This document shows, one piece after another, positions 43,082 to 51,680 of a DNA stretch of 64,000 nt (its first letter is position 1; the number at the start of each line of letters is the position of its first letter). The position numbers were made by a program, and so were the translations under genes. This DNA is from Acidobacteriota bacterium (GTDB lineage Bacteria; Acidobacteriota; Vicinamibacteria; Vicinamibacterales; UBA2999). The stretch covers positions 1 through 64,000 of the forward strand of contig JAGNJW010000004.1 of the NCBI GenBank assembly GCA_018000455.1. The letters are read 5' to 3'. Under the pieces are notes generated by a model. The model did not search any database. It was not told the origin of the DNA and worked only from the letters and a program-made list of their open reading frames with translations.

Positions 43082-43926
43082 GCCGCGATACCTCCTTCTA
43101 CTACTCGTTCCTGGTGCTGCCAGACCAGCAGCGTGCCGCCATCGTGACGGTGTGGGACGCGTGCCGGGCCATCGACGACGCGGTGGATGAAGCGCCGGAC
43201 CCGGCGCAGGCCGCCCGCCAGCTGGCGTTCTGGCGCGACGAGATCGCCCGCGTCTTCGATGGCGGCACGGCGCAGTCACCCCAGGGACAGGCCCTCGTGC
43301 CGGTGGCCCGTCAGTTCGATCTGCCACGGCGATCGTTCGACGACCTCATCGACGGCGTGCAGATGGATCTCGACCACCGCCGCTACGAGACGTTCGACGA
43401 CTTGCGCGAGTACTGCTGGCGCGTGGCGTCGACGGTGGGCCTCATCTGCCTGAACATCTTCGGTTGCCGGCACCCCGGCGGGCGCGACTACGCCATGAAT
43501 CTAGGATTGGCGCTGCAGCTCACCAACATCGTGCGCGATGTCAAGACCGACCTCGACCACGGGCGCATCTACCTGCCCCAGGACGAGTTGCGGCGGTTTG
43601 GCTGCACCGAGCAGGACCTGGCGGCTGGCCTCGTCACGCCCCAGATCCGGGCGCTGCTCCAGCACCAGCTCACACGCGCCCGGGCGTACTACGACCAGGC
43701 CGCCGCGGCGATGCCGGCTGGCGAGGCCAGGCACCTCGTGGCCGCTGAAATCATGGGCGCCATCTACTTCGCCATCCTCCGGCGAATCGAAGGGCGCGGC
43801 TACGATGTGTTCCACGAGGTGATACGCGTGCCTCGCCCCGAGCGCGCCTGGATCGCCGCCGCCACATGGACCAAGACGCTGCTGCGGGCCGGCGTCGAGG
43901 CACTGTCGCCGGCGCGCACGCCGTGA
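43078..43926 (+). CDS. hpnD: Presqualene diphosphate synthase HpnD
   Basis: 282 aa from GTG at 43078, overlapping hpnC by 4 nt. HpnD condenses two farnesyl diphosphates into presqualene diphosphate. SFYYSFLVLPDQQRAAIVTV, CRAIDDAVDE (first Asp-rich motif) and LQLTNIVRDVKTDLDHGRIYLP (second) are typical of squalene/phytoene synthases of the HpnD branch. GVQMDLDHRRYETFDDLREY is also a family signature. Biochemically it acts before HpnC. Confidence 0.94.
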   Translation: MSRDTSFYYSFLVLPDQQRAAIVTVWDACRAIDDAVDEAPDPAQAARQLAFWRDEIARVFDGGTAQSPQGQALVPVARQFDLPRRSFDDLIDGVQMDLDHRRYETFDDLREYCWRVASTVGLICLNIFGCRHPGGRDYAMNLGLALQLTNIVRDVKTDLDHGRIYLPQDELRRFGCTEQDLAAGLVTPQIRALLQHQLTRARAYYDQAAAAMPAGEARHLVAAEIMGAIYFAILRRIEGRGYDVFHEVIRVPRPERAWIAAATWTKTLLRAGVEALSPARTP

Positions 43927-45251
43927 CTTCCACCGATGTGGTCGTCATCGGCGCCGGCTGCGCCGGGCTGAGCGCCGCAACCACGCTCGTCGAGGCCGGC
44001 GCCCGCGTCGTCGTCGTCGAGGCGCGGCCCATCGCCGGCGGGCGGACGTTCGCGACCGAGGACCGCAGCACCGGCGACTGGGTCGACAACGGCCAGCACG
44101 TCCTCTTCGGCTGCTACTACGACACGCTCGCGTATCTCTCACGCATCGGCACCCGCCAGAAGCTCATGGTGCAGTCGTCGCTGGCCGTGCCCATGGTGGA
44201 CATGAACGGCCGCCAGAGCGAATTGCGGTGCCCCGCCCTGCCGTCGCCCCTCCAACTCGTGGCCGGCGCGCTCGCCTGGGACGCGCTCACGTGGCGTGAG
44301 CGGCTGGCCATCACCGGCCTCGGCCGCGCGCTCCGCCGGTCGGCGCCGCCGCCCCCGCCGGACCAGACCGTGCGCGCGTGGCTCACGCGGCATGGACAGC
44401 CGGCGCGACTCTGTGACCTGCTCTGGGAGCCGCTGGCGGTTGCCGCGCTCAACCAGCCCATCGACCAAGCCACGGCAACGACCTTCGTCGAGGTCGTCCG
44501 GCGGATGCTGGGGCCCGGATCCGACGACGCGGCGCTGGTCATTCCTGCCGAGTCGCTCACGCACGTGCTGGTCGATCCGGCCGTCAAGTTCATCGAGGCG
44601 GGCGGCGGGGAAGTGCGGCGCGGCGCGCCCGCACGCGTCAGCGTCGGGCCGGGCGGCGTGGCGGGGGTGGAGGTGCGCGGCCAGGTCGTCACGGCACCCG
44701 TGGTCGTGTCGTCGGCGCCGTGGCACGCGCTTGCCGGGCTGTTCGCGCCCATGCCCGAGGTGCTCGTGCCGCTGGCGACACGGGCCGCGGCCATGCAGAG
44801 CGTACCGATCGTCACGGTGAACCTGTGGTTCGATCGTCCGGTGCTCGGCCGGCCGTTCGTGGGCCTGCCGGGACGCGCCTTCCAATGGGTGTTCGACAAG
44901 CGCCGCGTGTCGCCGGGTCAGGCCACGCACCTCTCGCTCGTCTGCAGCGGCGCGACCGACGTCGTGGGCCTCGACAACGACGCAATCGTCGAGCGGGCGC
45001 ATCGCGAACTCGCCGCCGCCGTGCCGGCTGCCAGCCGCGCCCGGCTCGTGCGCGCGACGGCCGTGCGTGAACGGCGGGCGACCTTCTCGCTGGCCGCCGG
45101 CGAACCAGCGCGGCCGGCCTGTGTCACGCCGCTTCCGGGCTTCCTGCTCGCCGGAGACTGGACCGACACCGGGCTGCCGGCCACGATCGAGAGCGCCGTC
45201 TCGAGCGGCCACCGCGCCGCCAAAGCGGCGCTGGCATTTCTACGCACATGA
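43923..45251 (+). CDS. hpnE: Hydroxysqualene dehydroxylase HpnE (FAD-dependent)
   Basis: 442 aa from GTG at 43923, again overlapping by 4 nt. The N-terminal dinucleotide-binding loop VVVIGAGCAGLSAATTLVEAG and the following VVVVEARPIAGGRTF are those of phytoene-desaturase-like flavoproteins; DNGQHVLFGCYYDTLAYL is characteristic of HpnE, which reduces hydroxysqualene to squalene. The end (FLLAGDWTDTGLPATIESAVSSG) is the C-terminal FAD-binding motif. It completes squalene synthesis for hopanoids or related lipids. Confidence 0.93.
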   Translation: MTSTDVVVIGAGCAGLSAATTLVEAGARVVVVEARPIAGGRTFATEDRSTGDWVDNGQHVLFGCYYDTLAYLSRIGTRQKLMVQSSLAVPMVDMNGRQSELRCPALPSPLQLVAGALAWDALTWRERLAITGLGRALRRSAPPPPPDQTVRAWLTRHGQPARLCDLLWEPLAVAALNQPIDQATATTFVEVVRRMLGPGSDDAALVIPAESLTHVLVDPAVKFIEAGGGEVRRGAPARVSVGPGGVAGVEVRGQVVTAPVVVSSAPWHALAGLFAPMPEVLVPLATRAAAMQSVPIVTVNLWFDRPVLGRPFVGLPGRAFQWVFDKRRVSPGQATHLSLVCSGATDVVGLDNDAIVERAHRELAAAVPAASRARLVRATAVRERRATFSLAAGEPARPACVTPLPGFLLAGDWTDTGLPATIESAVSSGHRAAKAALAFLRT

Positions 45252-46492
45252 CGGCCGCCCCCCTCGAACCCCGCTGGTCCGACCCAGGCAACGGGCCCCA
45301 CGGCCCGGAGCCAGCCCGTGTGCTCCTCGCGCACTACCAGGAGATCGCGCTCAAGGGACAGAACCGTCCCTGGTTCATCCGCCATCTTGCGCGCAACGTG
45401 CGCGACGCACTGGCCGGACTCGACGTCGGCGATGTGCGCCTGCCGATGGGACGCCTCGAACTGGCCATCGGCGAGGGCGTGGACGTGGCGGCGGTGTGCG
45501 CCAGGGTCGGCGCCGTGTTCGGTCTCGCCAACTACTCGGTTGCCCACCGGGTCGTGCCCACGGTGGAGGCCATTACCGCCGGCGTCATGCGCGACCTGCC
45601 GGCGACCCGTATCGTGCCGAGCTTCCGTGTCGAGGTCCGGCGCGCGCACAAGCAGTTTCCCGTGACCTCGCCCGAGCTCGAACGCCACATCGGTGCCGCC
45701 GTCGTCGCCAGGACCGGCTGGAGGGTCGATCTCTCGAACCCTGCCTTCACCGTCTGGGTCGAGATCGTGCCGAAGGCGGCCTACTACCACTTCGGCAAGG
45801 AGCCGGGCGCCGGCGGACTGCCATCGGGCACCGGCGGTCGCGTGCTCGTGCTGCTCTCGGGCGGCATCGACTCGCCGGTGGCGGCGTGGCGGATGATGCG
45901 CCGCGGGTGCCTGGCGACCTTCGTGCACTTCCACGGCCATCCGTTCACCTCCCACGCCTCGATCGACAAAGTGCGCGAACTCGTGCGGATGCTGGCGCCG
46001 TATCAACTCGGCGCGCATCTGATGCTGATTCCGTTCGGCGAACTGCAGCGCCAGGTGATGGTGAGCGTGCCGGGGCCGCTGCGGGTCGTCGTCTACCGCC
46101 GCCTGATGCTGCGCATCGCGGCGGCCCTCGCCAGCAAGGTGCACGCCCGCGCGCTGGTCACGGGCGAGGCCGTCGGCCAGGTGGCTTCGCAGACGCTCGA
46201 CAACCTCGCGGTGATCGGCGCCGCCACCGATCGCCTCACCATCCGTCCACTCGTCGGGATGGCCAAAGAGGAGATCATGGCCGATGCCCGGCGTCTCGGT
46301 ACCTTTCCGATCTCCATCCTCCCTGACGAGGACTGCTGCACGCTCTTCACGCCGCGGCATCCATCGACGCGGGCGAAACGGGCCGAGATCGAACAAGCCG
46401 AGGCCGACTTGCCGATCGAGCAGATGGTCGAGGCCGCCGCGGCCGACCCGCGCATCGAACGCGTCGACTGGCCGGGTGATAGAATTGGGTGA
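45248..46492 (+). CDS. thiI: tRNA 4-thiouridine synthase ThiI (no rhodanese domain)
   Basis: 414 aa from ATG at 45248, overlapping the hpnE stop (ATGA). ThiI activates U8 of tRNA with ATP and delivers sulfur; in some bacteria it also serves thiazole synthesis. Residues 1-75 are the ferredoxin-like region with HYQEIALKGQNRPWFI, residues about 80-190 a THUMP domain, and the PP-loop is VLLSGGIDSPVAAW near residue 200. The DEDCCTLFTPRHPSTRA segment is the usual late motif with Cys pair. The protein ends about 70 residues short of E. coli ThiI, so the C-terminal rhodanese domain is absent and a separate sulfur donor is needed. Fifth member of the overlapping chain. Confidence 0.94.
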   Translation: MTAAPLEPRWSDPGNGPHGPEPARVLLAHYQEIALKGQNRPWFIRHLARNVRDALAGLDVGDVRLPMGRLELAIGEGVDVAAVCARVGAVFGLANYSVAHRVVPTVEAITAGVMRDLPATRIVPSFRVEVRRAHKQFPVTSPELERHIGAAVVARTGWRVDLSNPAFTVWVEIVPKAAYYHFGKEPGAGGLPSGTGGRVLVLLSGGIDSPVAAWRMMRRGCLATFVHFHGHPFTSHASIDKVRELVRMLAPYQLGAHLMLIPFGELQRQVMVSVPGPLRVVVYRRLMLRIAAALASKVHARALVTGEAVGQVASQTLDNLAVIGAATDRLTIRPLVGMAKEEIMADARRLGTFPISILPDEDCCTLFTPRHPSTRAKRAEIEQAEADLPIEQMVEAAAADPRIERVDWPGDRIG

Positions 46493-46550
46493 CCGATCGT
46501 GACACCGCGCCAGATACTACGGCTGCCCGTCACGACTTCCGTGCCTTCTT

Positions 46551-46569
46551 CGCCCCGCGCCGCGGGGCG
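46551..46569 (+). terminator. GC-rich hairpin after thiI
   Basis: CGCCCCGC-GCC-GCGGGGCG, an 8-bp perfect stem, 59 nt after the thiI stop. It could end the pduO-hpnCDE-thiI transcript or lie in the leader of the aldolase gene (a TAGAAT box is at 46480-46485). No T-tract. Confidence 0.4.
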
Positions 46570-46599
46570 GGATATCTTCGAGTCGGCTCCCGATTGAAG

Positions 46600-48069
46600 A
46601 TGTCGCGTCCGGGATTCACACACATGGTGTTCAACTCCGTCGCCGATCTCACGGCCGCACTCGAGGCCGTCGCCACCATCAGCCAGGATCAGATCACAAT
46701 CACCGGCTCGCCGTCGGCCGACCTCGTCGACCGCCTCGCCCACACCGCCGCCTTGGGCGCGACGCCCGAAGCGAAGGGCACGGCCCGGTGGGCCATCCTG
46801 CACCTGGCAGCACACGCAGGCGTGCGTTTCGGTTCGATTCACGACCTCTACATGGCGATGGGCCGTGGCGAGGTGGGCGGTTTCACGGTGCCCGCCATCA
46901 ACGTGCGCATGATGGCCTACGACACCGGCCGCGCCGTGATGCGGGCGGCCAAGGGCCTCGATGCCGGCGCCTTCATCCTCGAAATCGCGCGCTCCGAGAT
47001 CGGCTACACCGAACAGCGGCCGCATGAGTATGCGGCCATCATGGCCGCGGCCGCGTTGCGCGAGGGCTTCCGCGGGCCGCTCTTCCTGCAGGGCGATCAC
47101 GTGCAGGTGGCCCTCAAGAAGTACGCCTCGCCCGATCGCGACAAGGAGCTCGACACACTGCGCGGCCTCATCCGCGAAGAGATTGCCGCCGGCTTCTACA
47201 ACATCGACATCGACACCTCGACGCTCGTCGATCTCGACAAGCCGACGCTTGAAGAGCAGCAGGCCGTCAACTGCGAACTCGCCGCCGATTTCGCGGCCTT
47301 CATCCGCCGCAACGAACCGAAGGACGTCACCGTCTCGGTGGGCGGCGAGATCGGCGAAGTGGGCGGCAAGAATTCCGACATCCACGAGCTGCATGCCTAC
47401 ATGCAGGGCTTCAACGTGGCGCTGGCCCGAAAGGGCAAGGACCTCGTCGGCATCAGCAAGATCAGCGTGCAAACCGGCACCGCCCACGGCGGCTTCGTCG
47501 GGCCCGACGGCAAGGTCCGCATGGACGTGAAGATCGACCTCGTGGCGCTCAAGGAGCTGTCGACTGCGGCGCGCGAGCACTACGGCCTTGGCGGCGCCGT
47601 CCAGCACGGCGCCTCGACGCTCAACGCCGAGGCCTTCGAGGCCTTTCCGCGCGCCGGCGCCTGCGAGATCCACCTGGCGACCAATTTCCAGAACATGGTC
47701 TACGACCACCCGAAGTTCCCGGCCGCGCTCAAGGCCGAGATGTACGACTGGGTTCGCGAGCACGCGAGCGACGAGAAGAAGGCGGCCGACACCGACGAGC
47801 AGTTCCTCTACAAGGCGCGCAAGAAGGCGATCGGGCCGTTCAAGGCCGAGCTGTGGAACCTGCCGGCCGATGTCCGCGCTGCCATCGGCGCCTCGCTCGA
47901 GGAGCAGTTCGCCTTTCTGATGAGCACGCTGAAGGTGAAGGGCACCGCGGCGACGGCGGTCAAGTATCTCGGCAAGACCGGGCCACTCCTGTCGCTCGAC
48001 GCCTCCCGCAAGGCGGCAGCCGGCACCATCACGCTGGAAGAACGCAAGGCCGAGGGCCTGTCCGACTAG
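46600..48069 (+). CDS. Class II fructose-bisphosphate-aldolase-like protein
   Basis: 489 aa from ATG at 46600; a GTG at 46489 that overlaps the thiI stop and an ATG at 46624 are alternatives, and the conserved part begins near MVFNSVADL. The protein matches a long branch of class II, metal-dependent aldolases: GGFTVPAINVRMMAYDT, LFLQGDHVQV (metal His), SVGGEIGEVGGKNSD (Glu), ISVQTGTAHGGFVGPDG (second His region) and HGASTLNAEAFEAF. Members of this branch are annotated as fructose- or tagatose-bisphosphate aldolase or as unknown. It probably performs reversible aldol cleavage in central metabolism. The C-terminal 90 residues are unusually Lys/Ala-rich. Confidence 0.85.
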   Translation: MSRPGFTHMVFNSVADLTAALEAVATISQDQITITGSPSADLVDRLAHTAALGATPEAKGTARWAILHLAAHAGVRFGSIHDLYMAMGRGEVGGFTVPAINVRMMAYDTGRAVMRAAKGLDAGAFILEIARSEIGYTEQRPHEYAAIMAAAALREGFRGPLFLQGDHVQVALKKYASPDRDKELDTLRGLIREEIAAGFYNIDIDTSTLVDLDKPTLEEQQAVNCELAADFAAFIRRNEPKDVTVSVGGEIGEVGGKNSDIHELHAYMQGFNVALARKGKDLVGISKISVQTGTAHGGFVGPDGKVRMDVKIDLVALKELSTAAREHYGLGGAVQHGASTLNAEAFEAFPRAGACEIHLATNFQNMVYDHPKFPAALKAEMYDWVREHASDEKKAADTDEQFLYKARKKAIGPFKAELWNLPADVRAAIGASLEEQFAFLMSTLKVKGTAATAVKYLGKTGPLLSLDASRKAAAGTITLEERKAEGLSD

Positions 48070-48079
48070 GCCGCGCCAG

Positions 48080-48085
48080 TACAAT
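48080..48085 (+). promoter_or_regulatory. -10 element, leaderless glycosyltransferase-like gene
   Basis: TACAAT ends 8 nt before the TTG at 48094. This supports a TTG start that has no ribosome site. Confidence 0.45.
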
Positions 48086-48093
48086 CTGGCGAA

Positions 48094-49974
48094 TTGTCCC
48101 TGACCCCCCAGGCCGGCACCTCCGGGCATGAGCGGTGGTGGGCGCTCGCGCTGGCCACGGCCGGTGCGGCTGCGCTCGTCTGGATGGCGCCTGACCTGCT
48201 GCGGCCCGGCTACTCGCCAGACGAGGAGTTCACCCTCTTTGCGGTGCGTGGCATCGAGGCTCACGGACTGCCGCTCCTCCCCTCGGGTCTGCTCTACGAT
48301 CGCGGGCTCGGCTATTCGTACGGCGCGTGGCTGGCCGGGCTCCTGGCCGGCCAGACGCTGCCGGCCTTCCGGGCCGTGAGCGCGCTGGCGTCGTTGCTCT
48401 CGCTAACCGTGCTCTTCCGTGAACTGCGTCGCGTCGCGTCCGCGCCAGCCGCCGCGCTGGCCCTCGTCGCCGCGGGTGCGTCGGTGCCCTTCTGGGTGTC
48501 GGCAACCTCCGCGCGGTTCTACGCGCCGTTCCTGCTCTGCTATCTCGTCGCCCTGGCCCTCCTGGCCCGGCCCGACCTCCGCACGCGCGGCGCGTTGGCC
48601 CTGGCGGCCGCGGCCCTCGGCGCCCGCTGGACGCACGAGCTCGCGTTCACGCTCGCCGCCGTGCCGATGGCGGCCGGCCTCTTCGCGGCGGCAGAGCGCC
48701 GCTCCGAGTGGACGCGCCGTGTGGCCTGGCTCCTCGCCGGTCTCGTCGCCGGACAGCTCGCCATCTTCGCCGTGCATGCCCTGGCGCCACCGACCAACGG
48801 CGACGTGATGGTGCGCCGCTTCTTCCTGTGGCAGGTGCTGAATCTCTTCGAGCGGCCGCCGCTCGACTTGCCGCGCCTGCTGCCGGTGGCGGCGCTGGCC
48901 GGCGTCACCGTGGTGAGCGTGCTGGCGTTCCTCGGTGCCCGGCGCCGCCCATGGTCGGGCGCGGTCTCGCTGGCCGCCGGAATCGCCTCGGCGCTCGGGC
49001 AGCTCGGACTGGCGCCGCTCGTGGCGCTTCTGGCGCTGCCGCTGGCGCCCTCACGCATCAGGTTGGCCATTGTCGACACGACCGTCGTCGTGCTGGGCGG
49101 CGCCCTGGCCTTCTGGATGACGGCGCTCGTGGCCGCCGGACTCGCTCCGGGCGCCGCGTGGGTCCGCCTGAGCGAGACCGCCTTCGTGTATCCGCTCGAC
49201 ATGTTCGCGCACCTCGTGCGCGAGTTCCCCGTACTCACCGGCTTCACGCTCGTCTCCCTCCTCCTGCGGTCGGCTGGTGCCGGTGGCACCTGGACCCCGG
49301 TCGAGCGCGCGCTCCACGTCCTCTGGATCGCCTGGGTGCTGTGGTTCGGGGTCATCGAGTCTGGCATCACGGTCCGCTACCTGCTCCTGCCCGTGACGTT
49401 CATGCTGACGGCGCTGGGGGTCGATGTCGGCGCCGTGGCGGCGGCGCGCACGCCGGCGCGGCGGTGGATGGTCGGTGCGCTCGGCATCGCGGTGGTCGGA
49501 CTCGTGACGCTGGAGTCGTGGCGGGGAGGCAGCGCCGGGCCGCCGGCGATCGCCACCCGGCCTACCCTCGACACCACGGCTGCTGCCGCTCTCGTCGTGC
49601 CCACCGACCTCATCGCCGGTACCGACGAACTCGCCTGCCTGCTCACGGCCGGGCGCATCGACGCGTGGCTGGTGCTCGACGAGTTCTTCCGCGAGCGCTT
49701 CGTCGTGGTGCGTGACGGCCAGGCCAGCGGCACGTATGCCGGCGCGCCGGCAGCTCCCGCGCTCACGCCGCTGCTCGACAGGGCGGAGCGCGAAGGGCGG
49801 CGGCTGATTGTCGTGGACGCGATCAAGGACGTGCCAGGGTTCGGCTCATCCGTGGACCTCGTGCCGCGGCAGCTCGCCCGCGAGAACCTGCGCGGCGAGG
49901 TGCTGACGCCGCCCGGCCGGGTGCGCCTGGTGCGCATCGTGCGGGCGCCCGAGCGCACCCTCGCACGGCACTGA
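48094..49974 (+). CDS. Polytopic membrane glycosyltransferase-like protein (GT39/ArnT-like)
   Basis: 626 aa from TTG at 48094. About ten hydrophobic segments fill residues 15-470 (for example WWALALATAGAAALVWMAP, ALALVAAGASVPFWVSA, LLPVAALAGVTVVSVLAFLG). The first extracytoplasmic loop has YSPDEEFTLFAVRGIEAHG, matching the acidic D-E motif of family 39 glycosyltransferases and ArnT, which use lipid-linked sugars. A C-terminal soluble domain of about 150 residues follows. The substrate is unknown; transfer of a sugar to lipid or protein on the periplasmic side is likely. It is isolated between the aldolase and the exported aldolase homologue. Confidence 0.75.
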   Translation: MSLTPQAGTSGHERWWALALATAGAAALVWMAPDLLRPGYSPDEEFTLFAVRGIEAHGLPLLPSGLLYDRGLGYSYGAWLAGLLAGQTLPAFRAVSALASLLSLTVLFRELRRVASAPAAALALVAAGASVPFWVSATSARFYAPFLLCYLVALALLARPDLRTRGALALAAAALGARWTHELAFTLAAVPMAAGLFAAAERRSEWTRRVAWLLAGLVAGQLAIFAVHALAPPTNGDVMVRRFFLWQVLNLFERPPLDLPRLLPVAALAGVTVVSVLAFLGARRRPWSGAVSLAAGIASALGQLGLAPLVALLALPLAPSRIRLAIVDTTVVVLGGALAFWMTALVAAGLAPGAAWVRLSETAFVYPLDMFAHLVREFPVLTGFTLVSLLLRSAGAGGTWTPVERALHVLWIAWVLWFGVIESGITVRYLLLPVTFMLTALGVDVGAVAAARTPARRWMVGALGIAVVGLVTLESWRGGSAGPPAIATRPTLDTTAAAALVVPTDLIAGTDELACLLTAGRIDAWLVLDEFFRERFVVVRDGQASGTYAGAPAAPALTPLLDRAEREGRRLIVVDAIKDVPGFGSSVDLVPRQLARENLRGEVLTPPGRVRLVRIVRAPERTLARH

Positions 49975-49994
49975 CGCTTGCCCCGCGAGCGTGC

Positions 49995-50000
49995 TAGCAT
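49995..50000 (+). promoter_or_regulatory. -10 element of the exported aldolase gene
   Basis: TAGCAT, 25 nt before the ATG at 50026. The short leader contains CCGCCT (50001-50006) complementary to AGGCGG (50013-50018), which overlaps the GGCGGAGG ribosome site. Confidence 0.4.
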
Positions 50001-50025
50001 CCGCCTCCACGAAGGCGGAGGCCCC

Positions 50026-51111
50026 ATGACCCGACTCCTGACGGCGATTTCCCTGTGCGGCGTGCTCCTGCTGTCGGTCCTGGCACTCGAGGCGCAGAGT
50101 CCCGCGCCGCAGGCGCCGGCCCGGCCCCCAGCGCCTGCGCCATCGGCCGATCCCTACGCCACGAGCGCCGCTCCGGGCACCAGCGAGTTCCCGCTGGCGG
50201 CGCCGGCCGGCACCGACAGCCGCGCCCGTGACACGGCGCCGGCAGGTGCGGCCAACGCCGGCCGCTTCGACCCCGGCACCTGGAAGTACGGCACGGCCTT
50301 CGATCCGCCGGCCGGCACGAAATTGTGGAATCCCGTGAAGCTCAAGATGCTCGCCGGCGGCAAGGTCACCGGCGGCACGGTCTTCGGCGCCACCGACCCG
50401 AGCGTCTACTGCGCGATGGCCAACGCCGGTTACGACTTCATCTGGACCGAGATGCAGCACGACCAGCGCGACTGGCAGGCGGCCGCGCGCATGTGGCGCA
50501 CCTGCCCGCACGCCAGGGCCGTGCCGGGCGTGCGCGTTGCCTACACCGACGAGCGCGAGATCCAGCACGCCCTCGATGCCGGCGCGCTCGTCCTGGTCGT
50601 GCCCACCGTGGATACGGTCGAGGAGGCGCGCGAGGTCGTCGACTGGGCCTACTTCCCGCCGCTCGGCCGCCGCAGCAACGGTGGCGGGCAGGCCTTCGAT
50701 GCCGCGATGTGGGGCGGCGTGCCCGGCGGCTACCGGGCGACGGCCAACGACAACCTGGTGCTCATCGTCATGATCGAGACGCTCGAGGGCGTGAAGAACG
50801 CCGAGGCCATCGCGAAGGTGCCGGGCGTGACAGGGGTGTTTGCGGCCAGTGGCGATCTCGCCAACTTCACCGGCTACCGGCAGGGACAACCAGACTACGA
50901 GCGCGTCATCAACATCGTGCACGACGCGGCGCTGGCCGCCGGTGTGCGTCTATGCGGGCCACTGGCCTGGCGCGATCGGCCCGACTTCACGTGCTTCCAG
51001 GCCGGGAGCGAGACGGCCGCCATCACGCGCGGCGTCGCGGCAGAACTCGGTCCGCTCGCCAATACACAGGGCCGTCCCGAGGTTGGCCCCCTGGCGGTCA
51101 GACCGAAGTAG
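50026..51111 (+). CDS. Exported HpcH/HpaI-aldolase-family protein
   Basis: 361 aa from ATG at 50026. Residues 1-24 are a signal peptide (LCGVLLLSVLALEAQ), followed by an Ala/Pro-rich stretch to about residue 85. The rest aligns with the HpcH/HpaI (citrate-lyase-type) barrel: MANAGYDFIWTEMQHDQRDW, VPGVRVAYTDEREIQHALDAG, LVLVVPTVDTVEEAREVVDW, YFPPLGRRS and IETLEGVKNAEAIAKVPGVT. Family enzymes cleave 2-keto-4-hydroxy acids in the cytoplasm with a divalent metal; export is unusual. The usual metal Glu region (IEhap) reads EMQHDQ and may still bind metal. Its 3' end overlaps the convergent NUDIX gene by 14 nt. Confidence 0.82.
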   Translation: MTRLLTAISLCGVLLLSVLALEAQSPAPQAPARPPAPAPSADPYATSAAPGTSEFPLAAPAGTDSRARDTAPAGAANAGRFDPGTWKYGTAFDPPAGTKLWNPVKLKMLAGGKVTGGTVFGATDPSVYCAMANAGYDFIWTEMQHDQRDWQAAARMWRTCPHARAVPGVRVAYTDEREIQHALDAGALVLVVPTVDTVEEAREVVDWAYFPPLGRRSNGGGQAFDAAMWGGVPGGYRATANDNLVLIVMIETLEGVKNAEAIAKVPGVTGVFAASGDLANFTGYRQGQPDYERVINIVHDAALAAGVRLCGPLAWRDRPDFTCFQAGSETAAITRGVAAELGPLANTQGRPEVGPLAVRPK

Positions 51112-51661
51112 CTGGAGGCGAAAGGTCGACGGTGCCGGCGCGGGCTGCGAAGTAGTCCCGCAGGGCGTCTTTCGTGCTCGGAAAGGCGAGTTCGTGCCAG
51201 GGGATGTCGGCGGCGGCGAACTGGCGGATCTCAGAACTCTCGTCGTCGATGGCCAGCGGGCCGCCCAGCCACACGGCGCTGTAGACGATGATCACGACCG
51301 TCGTGCCCGGATACGAGTAGATGCCGACCAGGCCGTCGATCCGGATGTCGATGCCGGCCTCCTCCCGAGCCTCGCGCATGGCAGCCGTGCGAATCTCTTC
51401 ACCCCGGTCGACGTAGCCGCCGGGGAAGACCCACAGACCACGGCCCGGCTCGATGGCCCGACGCGTGAGCACGATCCGCCCGTCGGGCATGCCGATAATC
51501 GTGCCGACGGCAAGCTTCGGATCGAGGTAGAACACGAAGCCGCAGGTCGCCCCGGTGCAGACGAGCCGCATCGGCTCGCCCACCTTGAGTACACGCGGCT
51601 CCAGCGCCGTGCCGCACACAGCACAGAACCGGAAGTTCGGGCCGCGGCCATGGGCTGCCAT
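51098..51661 (-). CDS. NUDIX hydrolase with N-terminal zinc ribbon
   Basis: 187 aa. The N-terminus has two Cys pairs (FCAVCG and LVCTGATCG) forming a zinc ribbon, as in NudC-like and related Nudix proteins. The Nudix box follows at about residues 80-102 (GGYVDRGEE, then REAREEAGI). The protein lacks the SQPWPFPxS motif of true NudC (NAD or deNADding hydrolase), so it is more likely a general nucleoside-diphosphate-linked hydrolase such as an ADP-ribose or NAD-related pyrophosphatase. It is cytoplasmic. The preceding gene on the same strand (CehA-like) ends 19 nt upstream, suggesting co-transcription. Confidence 0.88.
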   Translation of the reverse strand: MAAHGRGPNFRFCAVCGTALEPRVLKVGEPMRLVCTGATCGFVFYLDPKLAVGTIIGMPDGRIVLTRRAIEPGRGLWVFPGGYVDRGEEIRTAAMREAREEAGIDIRIDGLVGIYSYPGTTVVIIVYSAVWLGGPLAIDDESSEIRQFAAADIPWHELAFPSTKDALRDYFAARAGTVDLSPPATSV

Positions 51662-51680
51662 GCCTGGTGCCTGGGACCGA

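Noticed and set aside
46093..48264. A 723-codon minus-strand open frame
   Set aside because: It is antisense to thiI and the aldolase, has no recognisable motif and is compositionally a shadow.
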